In this document: piece by piece, positions 6,278-15,292 of the stretch
Numbering within the stretch: the first letter of the stretch is position 1
How the letters are laid out: each line of letters opens with the position of its first letter
NCBI GenBank assembly: GCA_031291255.1
Contig: JARLJN010000086.1
Location: 1-42,455, forward strand
Direction of reading: 5' to 3'
Origin: Gammaproteobacteria bacterium
Lineage (GTDB): Bacteria; Pseudomonadota; Gammaproteobacteria; DSM-16500
DNA length: 42,455 nt
Program-made: the position numbers and the translations under genes
The notes under the pieces: model-generated
The model's database searches: none
Seen by the model: the letters and a program-made list of their open reading frames with translations, nothing else
Told to the model about the DNA's origin: nothing

Positions 6278-9076
6278 ATGCATGCTAGACTTAAGGCGTT
6301 GATTGATAACCAAGATGGGGCTGGAATAAAACAGTATTTAACTGAACATCCTGCTGCGTTTAACGAAGCCATTGATGAGGCAGGGCACACGCCTATTCTG
6401 TATGCATATAAATGCGAAAAAAATGACGCAGTTATCGTCCTTAATGACTATATGAAAGAACATTTTAATTATGAGCTAAGTAAAGAGGCTTATTCAAAGT
6501 GTCAGCCAATAGTTAAGATATCTGCTGAGATCCACATCTTAAAAGCCCTTAACTATCAAAATAATAATTGTAAACGTAGCCCTCAGGTAAAGGCTTTATC
6601 ACCTAACGAATTGTTAGAGTTACTTGAAAGGCAGAATATGTTTATAGAATTGTTTGCAGCCGCAAAATTAGGAAATATCTCGGCAAAAAATTACATTTGT
6701 AATTCTAAGAATGATTTATGTGTGAATGCGTTAACACCTTTGTTGAATGACGAAAAAATGTCAGATTCTTCTTATGCCTATAAAGGATTTTGTTATCTGT
6801 ATGGTATAGAAAATTTTCCAGTGAATTATGATCTCGCTGTTGATAATTTTAAAAAAGCAAAATCTCATAATGGTCTTTATCGCGTTTACTTACAGCAGTA
6901 TTTAATGTCAGACTGTTCTAATCATAGCTTGGCAGTCAATGCGCTTAAAGAGTTGCATATAGATAGAAGAAATCCTTTTACCGAAATTAATCTTATTTTG
7001 TCTCTACAACATATTCCTGAAGCAATAAATTTAGGTAGTGAATATCTTGTTGAAATGTTGATAGCGAATCAAGCAGATGCTAAAAAAGTAAGTGATATAC
7101 AAAAAGCATTCGACAAATTAACGCCTGCATTAACTGCAAATAATAATATGCTTTTAATTAAATTAATCTCTGAATTTTCTAAAATGTATGTACAGTCTAA
7201 GTTTAAAAGTTTAAAGCCTGTCATAGATGCCATATTAAAATCTTTCGCAGAAAAATTTGAAAAACAATCAGCAGAAATGGTTATTGTTCAGCGTGCAATG
7301 GTTTCAAATTATGAATCTGTAAAACAGGATGCGAGTATAGAACAATTAGAGTGTGCTTTAACGATTTATGAAACTGCATTAAGTTTTGATCCTGAGAATA
7401 AATCATTTGTGGATAAGCTCACACAAATAGAAATGTCTCGTGGCCAGCATTTTGCGAAACAAAGAGAGTATCCTAAGGCGTTTATCGCATTAGAACGTGC
7501 GGCTGTATTTAAACCGGAAGCGTATATCCCTTTAATCGAATTATATGCAGAGCATGCTCAGTATGATGCAGTGTGTGAAAAAGCGATGGAAGTGATAGAT
7601 GATGCAAACGTAATAGATGAAAAATTTTATGCAACACTTGCAGCAATCATAGCGAAGATTAATCAATTATTAGGTGCAGATCACTCATATCATGAAGAGT
7701 TATCGAATGTGTTAGATCACATAGCATTAAAAAAAGCGTATATTAAAACGTTAGAAACAATTAAAAAAGAAATCACTGCGGGTGCTAAGTTAGAGGGTTT
7801 GGAAGAGCTTGTGAGCTCTAAAGGTGAGAGGTATACGCTCCTTGAAAGCATGGCTCTCGCATTTATACCTCAACAAAATGAAAAATATAAATTATTTGAA
7901 CGCTTGGCTATATTGCAAATTTATAATCCTGCTGCAAGAGCATTTTTACAAAAAAAACTAAATGAATTAAAATTTGGTTCGTTTACATCTCTTAATTCTA
8001 TTATTAGTCTTCAACAGACTTTGAGATCTTACCCCGCTGCTAAAAATTGGGTAAGGAAGTTTGATGCAGAGTTGGTGGCTCACATGAAGGAATATTCTTG
8101 TCATGCCAGTCAAAATAATAGTCAAGCTATAACGGGTAATTATCTTGCTGTCGCTAGCAATGTATTTGGGAAGGCTAGAGAAAATATTTTACGACAAGTC
8201 AATTCAAGTGTTGAAGAGAACTGGAAGTATAATGGACTGGCTGAGTTGGATTTTGTTCCAGCCTTGATAGAACGAGCTGCTTTTCATGGTGCTAAACGTC
8301 AGGTACGTCGCAGTGTATCGCTGTACGGTATGGCTTTTATTAAGTTGTGTATGGATGAAAAAACATTACTTGAAACATATCAACTAACAGCAAGCGACGT
8401 CGAAATATGTAGCGCACAAGCAAACTATTATATTCAAGATGTGATAGCGAGCGAAACGAAATACAGTAAGTATGCACAATCATGGATAGCTCTTAAAGAT
8501 ATTATCGCGACTCATCAAATCCCTGTGGCAGATATTTTAGAGCAACATGATCTTGTGCCGTTTATTGCAAATGTTGCTAAAAAATATTCGTCATCTGTTT
8601 CCAAAGATTTTATGGATGATTTTTATTGGGGTTATTGTCAAGGATTAGAGCTTGATGAAAAGGTAGCGAAAAAAAATCTTGAGAAAGAAATTAATTTATA
8701 TTCGTTTAACAAAAAGGAACCTGAAGCTGTTGCTGCGAGTGCTATGCCGACAGCTGTCAGCGACAGTACCAGTTCATTGCTAGATTTTTTTAGTTCAACA
8801 AGTTCTTCTAGTACATCACTTTATCCTAATCTAAGTTTAGAAGGACAGGCTTTAACTCCTTCAGCACCAACACCAGAGCCAGGCATCAGCCCCGCAATGT
8901 CATCTAGTGTTATGTTGAGTGCCAGCAGTCAGAGTTTCTTTCCAGCGCCAAGTGCACCAGCCATGTCTGATGATGAATTTATAGAATCGCTGAAGCAACG
9001 TGATAATCAGCTTGGTGCTTCTGTGCAAGTTGAAGAAAAAGCAGCGCAGCCTGAGAAAAAAATGGTATTGAGTTAA
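6278..9076 (+). CDS. Large orphan repeat protein, Dot/Icm effector candidate
   Basis: This 932-residue protein matches no enzyme family I recognise. The start at 6278 follows AGGGG seven bases upstream; the open frame extends further but without a better site. Residues about 30-60 look like a degenerate ankyrin unit (DEAGHTPILYAY). Residues about 165-195 look like a Sel1 repeat (AYKGFCYLYGIENFPVNYD). Residues about 365-480 contain TPR-like helices (ALTIYETALSFDPENKSF). The last 100 residues are disordered and rich in Ser, Pro and Ala, ending in an acidic segment (MSDDEFIESLKQRDN) and EKKMVLS. Helical repeats, no signal peptide, a flexible tail and a PmrA-like promoter fit a type IV secretion effector; this is inference. 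Paralogy with the orphans at 24-31 kb was not evident by eye. Confidence 0.75.
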   Translation: MHARLKALIDNQDGAGIKQYLTEHPAAFNEAIDEAGHTPILYAYKCEKNDAVIVLNDYMKEHFNYELSKEAYSKCQPIVKISAEIHILKALNYQNNNCKRSPQVKALSPNELLELLERQNMFIELFAAAKLGNISAKNYICNSKNDLCVNALTPLLNDEKMSDSSYAYKGFCYLYGIENFPVNYDLAVDNFKKAKSHNGLYRVYLQQYLMSDCSNHSLAVNALKELHIDRRNPFTEINLILSLQHIPEAINLGSEYLVEMLIANQADAKKVSDIQKAFDKLTPALTANNNMLLIKLISEFSKMYVQSKFKSLKPVIDAILKSFAEKFEKQSAEMVIVQRAMVSNYESVKQDASIEQLECALTIYETALSFDPENKSFVDKLTQIEMSRGQHFAKQREYPKAFIALERAAVFKPEAYIPLIELYAEHAQYDAVCEKAMEVIDDANVIDEKFYATLAAIIAKINQLLGADHSYHEELSNVLDHIALKKAYIKTLETIKKEITAGAKLEGLEELVSSKGERYTLLESMALAFIPQQNEKYKLFERLAILQIYNPAARAFLQKKLNELKFGSFTSLNSIISLQQTLRSYPAAKNWVRKFDAELVAHMKEYSCHASQNNSQAITGNYLAVASNVFGKARENILRQVNSSVEENWKYNGLAELDFVPALIERAAFHGAKRQVRRSVSLYGMAFIKLCMDEKTLLETYQLTASDVEICSAQANYYIQDVIASETKYSKYAQSWIALKDIIATHQIPVADILEQHDLVPFIANVAKKYSSSVSKDFMDDFYWGYCQGLELDEKVAKKNLEKEINLYSFNKKEPEAVAASAMPTAVSDSTSSLLDFFSSTSSSSTSLYPNLSLEGQALTPSAPTPEPGISPAMSSSVMLSASSQSFFPAPSAPAMSDDEFIESLKQRDNQLGASVQVEEKAAQPEKKMVLS

Positions 9077-9088
9077 CGTAAATATAGT

Positions 9089-9179
9089 GTAGCCCGGATT
9101 GAGCTTTGCGAAAATCCGGGTTCGCATCTTGAATCATTGAGGCTTAACCCGGATTTTCGCAAAGCTCAATCCGGGCTAC
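9089..9179. terminator. Long inverted repeat between two convergent genes
   Basis: GTAGCCCGGATTGAGCTTTG (9089-9108) and onward to CCGGGTT pairs over about 34 bases with 9146-9179, around a loop of roughly 23 bases. Each arm itself holds CCCGGATT/AATCCGGG. It lies between the orphan gene ending at 9076 and queG ending at 9179 on the other strand, so it can terminate both. The end motif GTAGCCCGG relates it to family A. Confidence 0.75.
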
Positions 9180-10237
9180 TAAAAATTGTGTTGTTCTAAC
9201 GCCCACTCCACATGTTCTCTCACAAGCTCTGATGGATACGCCAATTTGTTTTGCAACGCATGTATAATTTTTTCATCACGCGGTGCATTGCCCAATGCCA
9301 CTGCAATATTTCGTAACCAACATTCATATCCAATTCTACGTATTGCTGAGCCTTCTGTTTTTCGTAAAAACTCTTCTTCAGTCCATGCAAACAATGCTAA
9401 CAATTCCGCTGCGGCTAATTCATGACGCGGATGAAAATCGGTTTCACCTGTGAATTTTGCATAACGATTCCAAGGGCAAACTAACTGACAATCATCGCAA
9501 CCATAAATACGATTGCCCATCATTTTTCGAAATTCAATCGGAATACTTTCACGTAATTCTATGGTGAGATACGAAATGCAACGTCGTGCATCTAACTGAT
9601 AAGGACTTACTATCGCTTGAGTAGGACACACTGTGATGCATGCACTGCAACTTCCGCAATGTGGAGTGACAGGTGTATCTATGGGTAATGGTAAGTTGGT
9701 ATAAATCTCGCCGAGAAAAAACCATGAGCCTGCATGACGATTAATTAAATTGGTATGTTTGCCTATCCAACCTAATCCTGCTTTTTCTGCTAAGGGTTTT
9801 TCAAGTACTGGCGCACTGTCTGCAAAGGTTCGAAAGTTTAATGCATTTGTTTGTACAGAAATTTTATCAGCGAGTTGAGTTAAACGTTTGCGAATTAATT
9901 TATGATAATCACGCCCTAATGCATAGCGAGAAACATAAGCTAGCTTAGGATTTTGCAATACATTAATGATCTCAGTATTGGGCGGCAGATAATCCATGCG
10001 TGTAGAAATCACACGTACTGTCCCTGGTATCAGTTCCTCAGGGCGATAGCGTTTGCTGCCGTGTTGTTCCATGTAATGCATATTTCCATGAAAGCCTTTT
10101 TGCAGCCATTGCAAAAAAGGTTGTTCATAGGCGCTCAGATCGATATCGGTAATACCTATCTGTTGGAAGCCTAGCTCTGTTCCCCAGTTTTTAATGGAGA
10201 GCGCAAGTTCATTGAAATCAGGATGGGTGTTATTCAT
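9179..10237 (-). CDS. queG: Epoxyqueuosine reductase QueG
   Basis: QueG is a cobalamin- and iron-sulfur-dependent enzyme that reduces epoxyqueuosine to queuosine in tRNA, the last step of the pathway. Family features include RYALGRDYHKLIRKRL, the SAPVLEKPLAEKAGLGWIGKH region and two 4Fe-4S cysteine clusters (CGSCSACITVCP and CDDCQLVCPW). GSAIRRIGYECWLRN follows. The ATG at 10237 (MNNTHPDFNEL) fits the family start better than the TTG at 10270. At 352 residues it is about 25 shorter than E. coli QueG; the stop codon abuts the intergenic inverted repeat, so the tail may have been trimmed there. All catalytic parts are present. Confidence 0.95.
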   Translation of the reverse strand: MNNTHPDFNELALSIKNWGTELGFQQIGITDIDLSAYEQPFLQWLQKGFHGNMHYMEQHGSKRYRPEELIPGTVRVISTRMDYLPPNTEIINVLQNPKLAYVSRYALGRDYHKLIRKRLTQLADKISVQTNALNFRTFADSAPVLEKPLAEKAGLGWIGKHTNLINRHAGSWFFLGEIYTNLPLPIDTPVTPHCGSCSACITVCPTQAIVSPYQLDARRCISYLTIELRESIPIEFRKMMGNRIYGCDDCQLVCPWNRYAKFTGETDFHPRHELAAAELLALFAWTEEEFLRKTEGSAIRRIGYECWLRNIAVALGNAPRDEKIIHALQNKLAYPSELVREHVEWALEQHNF

Positions 10238-10318
10238 ACTAGAAAAAGTTCTGCTCGTAAAAGAGGGCAATTATAATTCATTTAATGGCAAGTGTGTTAA
10301 ATAAGGAAATCAAACGCA

Positions 10319-11143
10319 ATGAATACGTCAGAAACTTTGCAGCTAGGACACTTTAGCGATTATTTAAAGCCGCGCCCTCGTGATTGGCATAAAGGAAATG
10401 CCGGCCATGTCTTGGTCATAGGCGGAGGGTTGGGCTACTCAGGTGCTCCTAGAATGGCGGCAGAAGCCGCGCTTCGTGTAGGGGCGGGCTTAGTGACGGT
10501 GGCAACACATCCTTCTCATGCAGAATTATTAAATTTAGCCAGACCCGAAATCATGTGTGCAGGTGTTAAATCGGGCGCTGATTTAACTGAATTTTTTAAA
10601 AAAGCAAAGCTCATAATCGTCGGGCCAGGTCTGACTATCACAAGCTGGGGGCGGTCGTTATTAAAAGCTGTCTTAAAAACGTCTTTGCCTTTGGTTGTGG
10701 ATGCTGATGCATTAAATATCTTGGCTCAGAAACCCTTAGCTCGAGACAATTGGATTTTGACACCCCATCCAGGTGAAGCGGGTCGTTTGCTAGGTCTTAC
10801 ACATGAGCAAGTGCAGGCAGATCGTTTATCAGCAGTGCGTAAGCTTCAAACAAAATACAGCGGTGTTTGTGTTCTAAAAGGTGCGGGCAGCTTGGTATCT
10901 GGCGATCCTGTGGGTGTGTGCAAAGATGGGAATCCTGGCATGGCTACAGCAGGAATGGGCGATGTTTTAAGCGGTGTGATAGGCGGGTTGGCTGCTCAAG
11001 GGATACCGTTGGCTGATGCGGCAAAGCTAGGTGTTTGCTTGCATGCGAGAGCTGGAGATTTAGCAGCAAAAGATGGTGGCGAGCGTGGGATGTTAGCTAT
11101 GGATCTGATGCCGTATTTGCGGAAATTATGTAACCCGAATTAA
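10319..11143 (+). CDS. nnrD: ADP-dependent NAD(P)H-hydrate dehydratase
   Basis: The enzyme dehydrates damaged (S)-NADHX and NADPHX back to NADH and NADPH using ADP. It is a ribokinase-fold protein; VLVIGGGLGYSGAPRMAAEA, LVVDADALNIL, ILTPHPGEAGRL and the catalytic GNPGMATAGMGDVLSGVI are all visible. In E. coli and many relatives this domain is fused behind an epimerase domain (NnrE) in a protein of about 515 residues. Here only the 274-residue dehydratase is present and no epimerase-like gene adjoins it. AAGGA precedes the ATG by about eleven bases. It is divergent from queG. Directly after its stop begins the long inverted repeat at 11144. Confidence 0.94.
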   Translation: MNTSETLQLGHFSDYLKPRPRDWHKGNAGHVLVIGGGLGYSGAPRMAAEAALRVGAGLVTVATHPSHAELLNLARPEIMCAGVKSGADLTEFFKKAKLIIVGPGLTITSWGRSLLKAVLKTSLPLVVDADALNILAQKPLARDNWILTPHPGEAGRLLGLTHEQVQADRLSAVRKLQTKYSGVCVLKGAGSLVSGDPVGVCKDGNPGMATAGMGDVLSGVIGGLAAQGIPLADAAKLGVCLHARAGDLAAKDGGERGMLAMDLMPYLRKLCNPN

Positions 11144-11446
11144 GCCATAGCCTTACCCATAAATATTAGGCCTCTTGAAAATGAATAGAACGCCCCCCTC
11201 TCTTCCCGTGCTTTTTGCGGGAGGAGAGGGCCGGGGAGAGGAGGGCTTAAATTTCTATTTAAATCTTATTGGTGCTGCAACATTTTTATAGTTCCATTTC
11301 CCCTAAAAAATGTATTTATAATTTTTTTAAAAAGGAAGTTTTAACCCTCCTCTCCCCGGCCCTCTCCTCCCGCAAAAAGCACGGGAAGAGAGGGGGGCGT
11401 TCTATTCATTTTCAAGAGGTCTAATATTTATGGGTAAGGCTATGGC
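11144..11446. repeat. MITE-like element with ~105-base inverted arms (family C)
   Basis: The left arm (11144-11251, beginning GCCATAGCCTTACCCATAAA) is matched by the reverse complement of the right arm (11339-11446, ending GGGTAAGGCTATGGC), nearly perfect with one visible indel near the inner end. The 87 bases between are AT-rich and show no gene. Each arm carries a second palindrome pairing CCCTCTCCTCCCG with CGGGAAGAGAGGG. The inner 70 bases of the right arm match 1936-2005. It occupies most of the 370-base gap between nnrD and tsaE. I saw no target-site duplication. Confidence 0.88.
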
Positions 11447-11447
11447 C

Positions 11448-11476
11448 TGCGGACACGGCGCCTTTGTCCACGCTAC
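11448..11476. repeat. Family A repeat fragment in the tsaE leader
   Basis: GCGGACACGGCG followed by CCTTTGTCCACGCTAC is the reverse complement of the left half of the copy at 5471. It abuts the element at 11144-11446 and ends 37 bases before the tsaE start. Confidence 0.75.
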
Positions 11477-11513
11477 AAGCCTTTATTTTCAAATTCGTGT
11501 ACCATAACCCACT

Positions 11514-12005
11514 ATGATTAAAAATAGCCTGACAATAAATCTTCCTGCTGAAGCCCAGACTCTGGAATTGGGCGCAAAGCTTGCTGTGCACAGCGGGTCG
11601 AATACGACTATTTTTTTGTTGGGTAATCTGGGTGCCGGAAAAACCACGCTATCCCGAGGTTTTCTGCAAGGTTTAGGTCATACGGGCAAGGTGAAAAGCC
11701 CGACATATACCTTAGTTGAGCCTTATGAAATCGGTGACCAAAAGATTTTTCATTTTGATTTGTATCGCATTCATGATCCACAAGAATTAGAATTCATGGG
11801 GATACAAGATTATTTTGTGCCGCCCGTGTTGTGTTTGATAGAATGGCCTGAGCATGGCGCAGGATTCTTGCCCAGCCCCGATGTATCTTGTTATATTGAG
11901 ACTCAGTCTACAGGGCGCCTTGCGCGCTTGACCGCTCATACCGTTCAAGGTGCAGCGATCTTAGCAACACTAAGCAGTGAGTACTCAGATGACGATAAAA
12001 AATAA
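11514..12005 (+). CDS. tsaE: tRNA t6A biosynthesis ATPase TsaE
   Basis: TsaE is the ATPase partner of TsaD and TsaB in forming threonylcarbamoyladenosine at tRNA position 37. The P-loop LLGNLGAGKTTLSRGF sits near residue 35-50, followed by VKSPTYTLVEPY, FHFDLYRI and the CLIEWPEHG motif, all typical. At 163 residues it is of normal length. Its 3' end overlaps the next gene's start by 17 bases, so the two are translationally linked. It opens the tsaE-amidase-mutL-miaA run, the same order as in E. coli. Confidence 0.96.
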   Translation: MIKNSLTINLPAEAQTLELGAKLAVHSGSNTTIFLLGNLGAGKTTLSRGFLQGLGHTGKVKSPTYTLVEPYEIGDQKIFHFDLYRIHDPQELEFMGIQDYFVPPVLCLIEWPEHGAGFLPSPDVSCYIETQSTGRLARLTAHTVQGAAILATLSSEYSDDDKK

Positions 12006-13314
12006 TTTTTCTCGCGCAAAAAAAGGCTTGCTGCTTATTCTAAGTTTATTGCCTATTGTGAGTTATGCCTCTGAACCTAGGTTAACTCAGTTGCAAGTCA
12101 TGAAGCTTCCTACTTATTCTCGTCTCATATTCACATTAAGTGAGCCTGTAAAATATCATGTATTTATGTTGCATAATCCTCATCGTTTAGTGGTTGATTT
12201 GTATGGTGCGAAATCGAAAATCAATTTCCAATCTGTTACACGTAGTGATACAGCGATTCAGTCTATACGCACAGGCCATCCTAAAGATAAAATTTTTAGA
12301 ATTGTTTTTGATTTAAATCGTAATGCGCATTATAAAAAATTTATGGCAGAAGATACTGCATCACATGAACTGGTTGTTGATTTTTCACCTGTAGGTGAGC
12401 AAGCTGCTCCCGCTCCTGTTTCTGCGCCTACGCCTGCTCCTGTTCCCGTAGCAGAAAAAGTCAGCGATGCTCAACCTGTCACAAAACCTAAACGTTTTTT
12501 AAATATAGAGATTGCTCAGCCTAGACAAAAGACTATTTCAAAAATAACTTCTAAGCCTGTTATGGCTGAGACTACACAAAAACCTTCTATGCAGCTTCCA
12601 CTCGAAAGCAAACGAAAAATAATTATAGTGATAGATGCGGGTCATGGTGGTAAAGATCCAGGCACTGTTGGTGCAAGAGGCACAAAAGAAAAAGATGTAG
12701 TGTTGCGTATAGCGCAGAGTTTAAAACAATTGATAGATGATGAACCGAACATGCGTGCAGTACTCACTAGGCACGGCGATTATTTTGTTACATTGCGTGA
12801 TCGTTTGCGTTTAGCACGCAAAGATAAGGGCGATGTGTTCATTGCAATACATGCAGATTCTTATTTTAATAATCAATCTACGGGTGCATCTGTGTATGCA
12901 CTTTCTCGACATGGTGCCACTACAGAAGCCGCACGTTGGTTAGCAAAGCGAGAAAACTATTCTGAGTTAGGTGGTGTCAATTTCAGCGGTTTGGGCGATA
13001 AAAGTTATGTATTGCGTTCTGTGTTAATTGATCTTGCACAAACAGCAACGATTACAGACAGCGTACGCTTGGGTGGAAATGTGTTAACTTCGTTGAAGAA
13101 CGTAACGAACTTACATTATGCTCGTGTAGAACAAGCTCCTTTCATGGTATTAAAATCACCTGATATCCCATCTATTTTAGTGGAGACAGGATTTTTATCG
13201 AATCCAGTAGATGAAGAAAATTTACGTGATGTAGAACATCGTGATCAACTCGCCCAAGCTTTATTAGAAGGTATCAAACGTTATGTTGCTGCACATCCCA
13301 ACATGACACTTTAA
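11989..13314 (+). CDS. amiC: N-acetylmuramoyl-L-alanine amidase (AMIN + Amidase_3)
   Basis: This periplasmic zinc amidase cuts the stem peptide from N-acetylmuramic acid during daughter-cell separation. A signal peptide is visible (KKGLLLILSLLPIVSYASE). An AMIN domain (about residues 25-120, RLIFTLSEPVKYHVF) targets it to the septum. A Pro/Ala-rich linker follows. The Amidase_3 domain (about 205-435) has IDAGHGGKDPG, a Glu in RGTKEKD, IAIHAD and LVETGFLSN as the metal and catalytic motifs. ATG at 11989 is preferred over the GTG at 11977. The position matches amiB of E. coli; I cannot separate AmiB from AmiC here, so the symbol is provisional. An EnvC-type activator is encoded at 18933-20069. 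Confidence 0.93.
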   Translation: MTIKNNFSRAKKGLLLILSLLPIVSYASEPRLTQLQVMKLPTYSRLIFTLSEPVKYHVFMLHNPHRLVVDLYGAKSKINFQSVTRSDTAIQSIRTGHPKDKIFRIVFDLNRNAHYKKFMAEDTASHELVVDFSPVGEQAAPAPVSAPTPAPVPVAEKVSDAQPVTKPKRFLNIEIAQPRQKTISKITSKPVMAETTQKPSMQLPLESKRKIIIVIDAGHGGKDPGTVGARGTKEKDVVLRIAQSLKQLIDDEPNMRAVLTRHGDYFVTLRDRLRLARKDKGDVFIAIHADSYFNNQSTGASVYALSRHGATTEAARWLAKRENYSELGGVNFSGLGDKSYVLRSVLIDLAQTATITDSVRLGGNVLTSLKNVTNLHYARVEQAPFMVLKSPDIPSILVETGFLSNPVDEENLRDVEHRDQLAQALLEGIKRYVAAHPNMTL

Positions 13315-13330
13315 TTCTGTGGAAAAAATC

Positions 13331-15139
13331 ATGCAAAGAATTCAGATGTTAACTCCCATGCTGGCAAATCAAATTGCAGCAGGGGAGGTTATAGAAAGAC
13401 CCGCGTCAGTCGTGAAAGAATTAGTCGAAAATAGTTTAGATGCAGACGCGTTAAAAATTGAATTAGATATAGAGCAAGGCGGCATGCGTTTAATACGCGT
13501 GCGTGACAACGGTTCTGGAATTCATCCTGATGATTTAGCTTTAGCATTGAATCGGCATGCTACGAGTAAAATACATCAGTTAGATGATCTTGAACAAATT
13601 ACATCTTTAGGTTTTAGAGGTGAAGCACTTGCGAGTATAGGTTCAGTGTCACGTTTAACATTGTCTTCTGCGATGGTAAATCAATCAGGTTGGCAGGTTG
13701 CAACGCAAGGCACAGAAATATCTCCGCAATTAAGTCCTGCAGCGCATCCACAAGGTACGACGATTGAAGTGCGTGATTTATTTTTTAATACGCCAGCACG
13801 ACGTAAATTTTTAAAATCAGAAAAAACAGAATTCGAACATATAGATCAGTTAATTAAGCGTATTGCGCTCAGTCATCCGCAGGTTAATTTCACTCTCAAA
13901 CATAATCAAAAATTAGTTAGACAATATTTAGCAGCACATTCAAAAGTGGAATGTGAGCAGCGCGTAGGAAATTTATGCGGTGAAGCATTTATAGAAAACG
14001 CAGTCAATTTAGAAACAGAAGTTGCAGGGTTAAGATTGTCAGGTTGGATAGCGAAACCGACTTTTTCACGCAGCCAAGCAGACTTACAATATTTTTATGT
14101 CAACGGCCGCATGGTGCGAGATAAATTAGTGAATCATGCAGTGCGTCTTGCTTATCATGATGTGATGTATGGTGATAGACATCCGGCTTTTGTTTTATTT
14201 TTAGAAATTGCGCCTGATCAAGTCGATGTGAATGTGCATCCTACTAAGCATGAAGTGCGTTTTCGCGAAAGTCGTTTAGTGCATGATTTTATTGCGCGTA
14301 GTTTGAAAGATGTTTTATTGCAAATACGACCAGGACAAATCGAAGAAGAAAGTTCAGACGTTTATATGGTTAAGCCTGTCAGCACAGAGTCTGTTGCTGA
14401 AAAAAATACTCTACAACCAGCGTATGTTCCTCAAACTAAAAGTTATATTCCTCAGCAACGTGTGATTCCTTTGCAAGTGCGTGAACAATTATCTGTGTAT
14501 GAAAAATTAGGAAGTGAAACAGCTGTTGAAGAAATTAAAAAACCAGAAAATGTTATTCCGCCATTAGGATTTGCACTCGCGCAGTTAAAAGGGATTTATA
14601 TACTTGCAGAAAACGCGCAAGGGTTAGTGATGGTGGATATGCACGCTGGGCATGAGCGTGTTGTGTATGAACGGTTGAAAAAAAGTTTGCAAGGGCAGGG
14701 CATTATTGCACAACCTTTATTGATTCCTTTAACGGTAACATTCAGTGAGCGGGAGGCGGCTGTTCTCGAATCGCATCAAAAATTATTTCAGCAATTAGGC
14801 ATGCGTGTAGAGCGCTTAGGCGTTAGTACTATCATAGTGCGTGAAGTGCCTGATTTATTGCGCGAAGGCAATGTAGAAGAATTACTGAGAGACATGGCTG
14901 CTGATTTATTAACGAATGAACAGAGTTCCCGAATCGAAAAATATAAAGAAAAATTATTAGGAACTATCGCTTGTCATGGTGCTGTGCGTGCTTCACGTAA
15001 GCTGACAATTCCAGAAATGAATGGATTGCTGCGTGATATGGAAAACACAGAAAACAGTGGTTCATGTGTGCATGGCCGTCCTACATGGACTCAGTATTCT
15101 ATGGCTGAGTTAGATAAATTATTTTTGCGTGGCAGATAA
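13331..15139 (+). CDS. mutL: DNA mismatch repair protein MutL
   Basis: MutL couples mismatch recognition by MutS to downstream nicking and excision. The GHKL ATPase domain is intact: ANQIAAGEVIERPASVVKEL, ENSLDA, RDNGSGI, LGFRGEALASI and FFNTPARRKF. VNVHPTKHEVRF marks the transducer domain. The C-terminal dimerisation domain ends with ACHGAVRASRKL and CVHGRPTW. I see no DQHA(X)2E(X)4E endonuclease motif: the corresponding place reads VDMHAGHERVVYE, and confirmation needs an alignment. ATG at 13331 (MQRIQMLTP) aligns with the family start and has GTGGA upstream; a GTG at 13319 is the alternative. Length is 602 residues. Confidence 0.96.
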   Translation: MQRIQMLTPMLANQIAAGEVIERPASVVKELVENSLDADALKIELDIEQGGMRLIRVRDNGSGIHPDDLALALNRHATSKIHQLDDLEQITSLGFRGEALASIGSVSRLTLSSAMVNQSGWQVATQGTEISPQLSPAAHPQGTTIEVRDLFFNTPARRKFLKSEKTEFEHIDQLIKRIALSHPQVNFTLKHNQKLVRQYLAAHSKVECEQRVGNLCGEAFIENAVNLETEVAGLRLSGWIAKPTFSRSQADLQYFYVNGRMVRDKLVNHAVRLAYHDVMYGDRHPAFVLFLEIAPDQVDVNVHPTKHEVRFRESRLVHDFIARSLKDVLLQIRPGQIEEESSDVYMVKPVSTESVAEKNTLQPAYVPQTKSYIPQQRVIPLQVREQLSVYEKLGSETAVEEIKKPENVIPPLGFALAQLKGIYILAENAQGLVMVDMHAGHERVVYERLKKSLQGQGIIAQPLLIPLTVTFSEREAAVLESHQKLFQQLGMRVERLGVSTIIVREVPDLLREGNVEELLRDMAADLLTNEQSSRIEKYKEKLLGTIACHGAVRASRKLTIPEMNGLLRDMENTENSGSCVHGRPTWTQYSMAELDKLFLRGR

Positions 15140-15167
15140 AATAGGTCGAGGATGTGCTTGTGTTTTT

Positions 15168-15251
15168 GTAGCCCGGACTAAGCGCAGCGAGTCCGGGAAG
15201 GGATGAGATAAACCCCGCGGACTCGGCGCTGCACGCCTTAGTCCACGCTAC
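15168..15251. repeat. Family A repeat copy between mutL and miaA
   Basis: It begins GTAGCCCGGACTAAGCGCAG and ends GCCTTAGTCCACGCTAC, in the opposite orientation to the copies at 5471 and 17047. Internal hairpins pair CCCGGACT with AGTCCGGG and GCGGACT with AGTCCACGC. It ends 41 bases before miaA. Confidence 0.9.
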
Positions 15252-15292
15252 GTTCAGTGTCAACAACGATCAATATAATGAATATATAAACT

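Noticed and set aside
9089..9179. Possible att site or insertion-sequence ends
   Set aside because: There is no transposase or integrase nearby; the element is a simple long palindrome between convergent genes.
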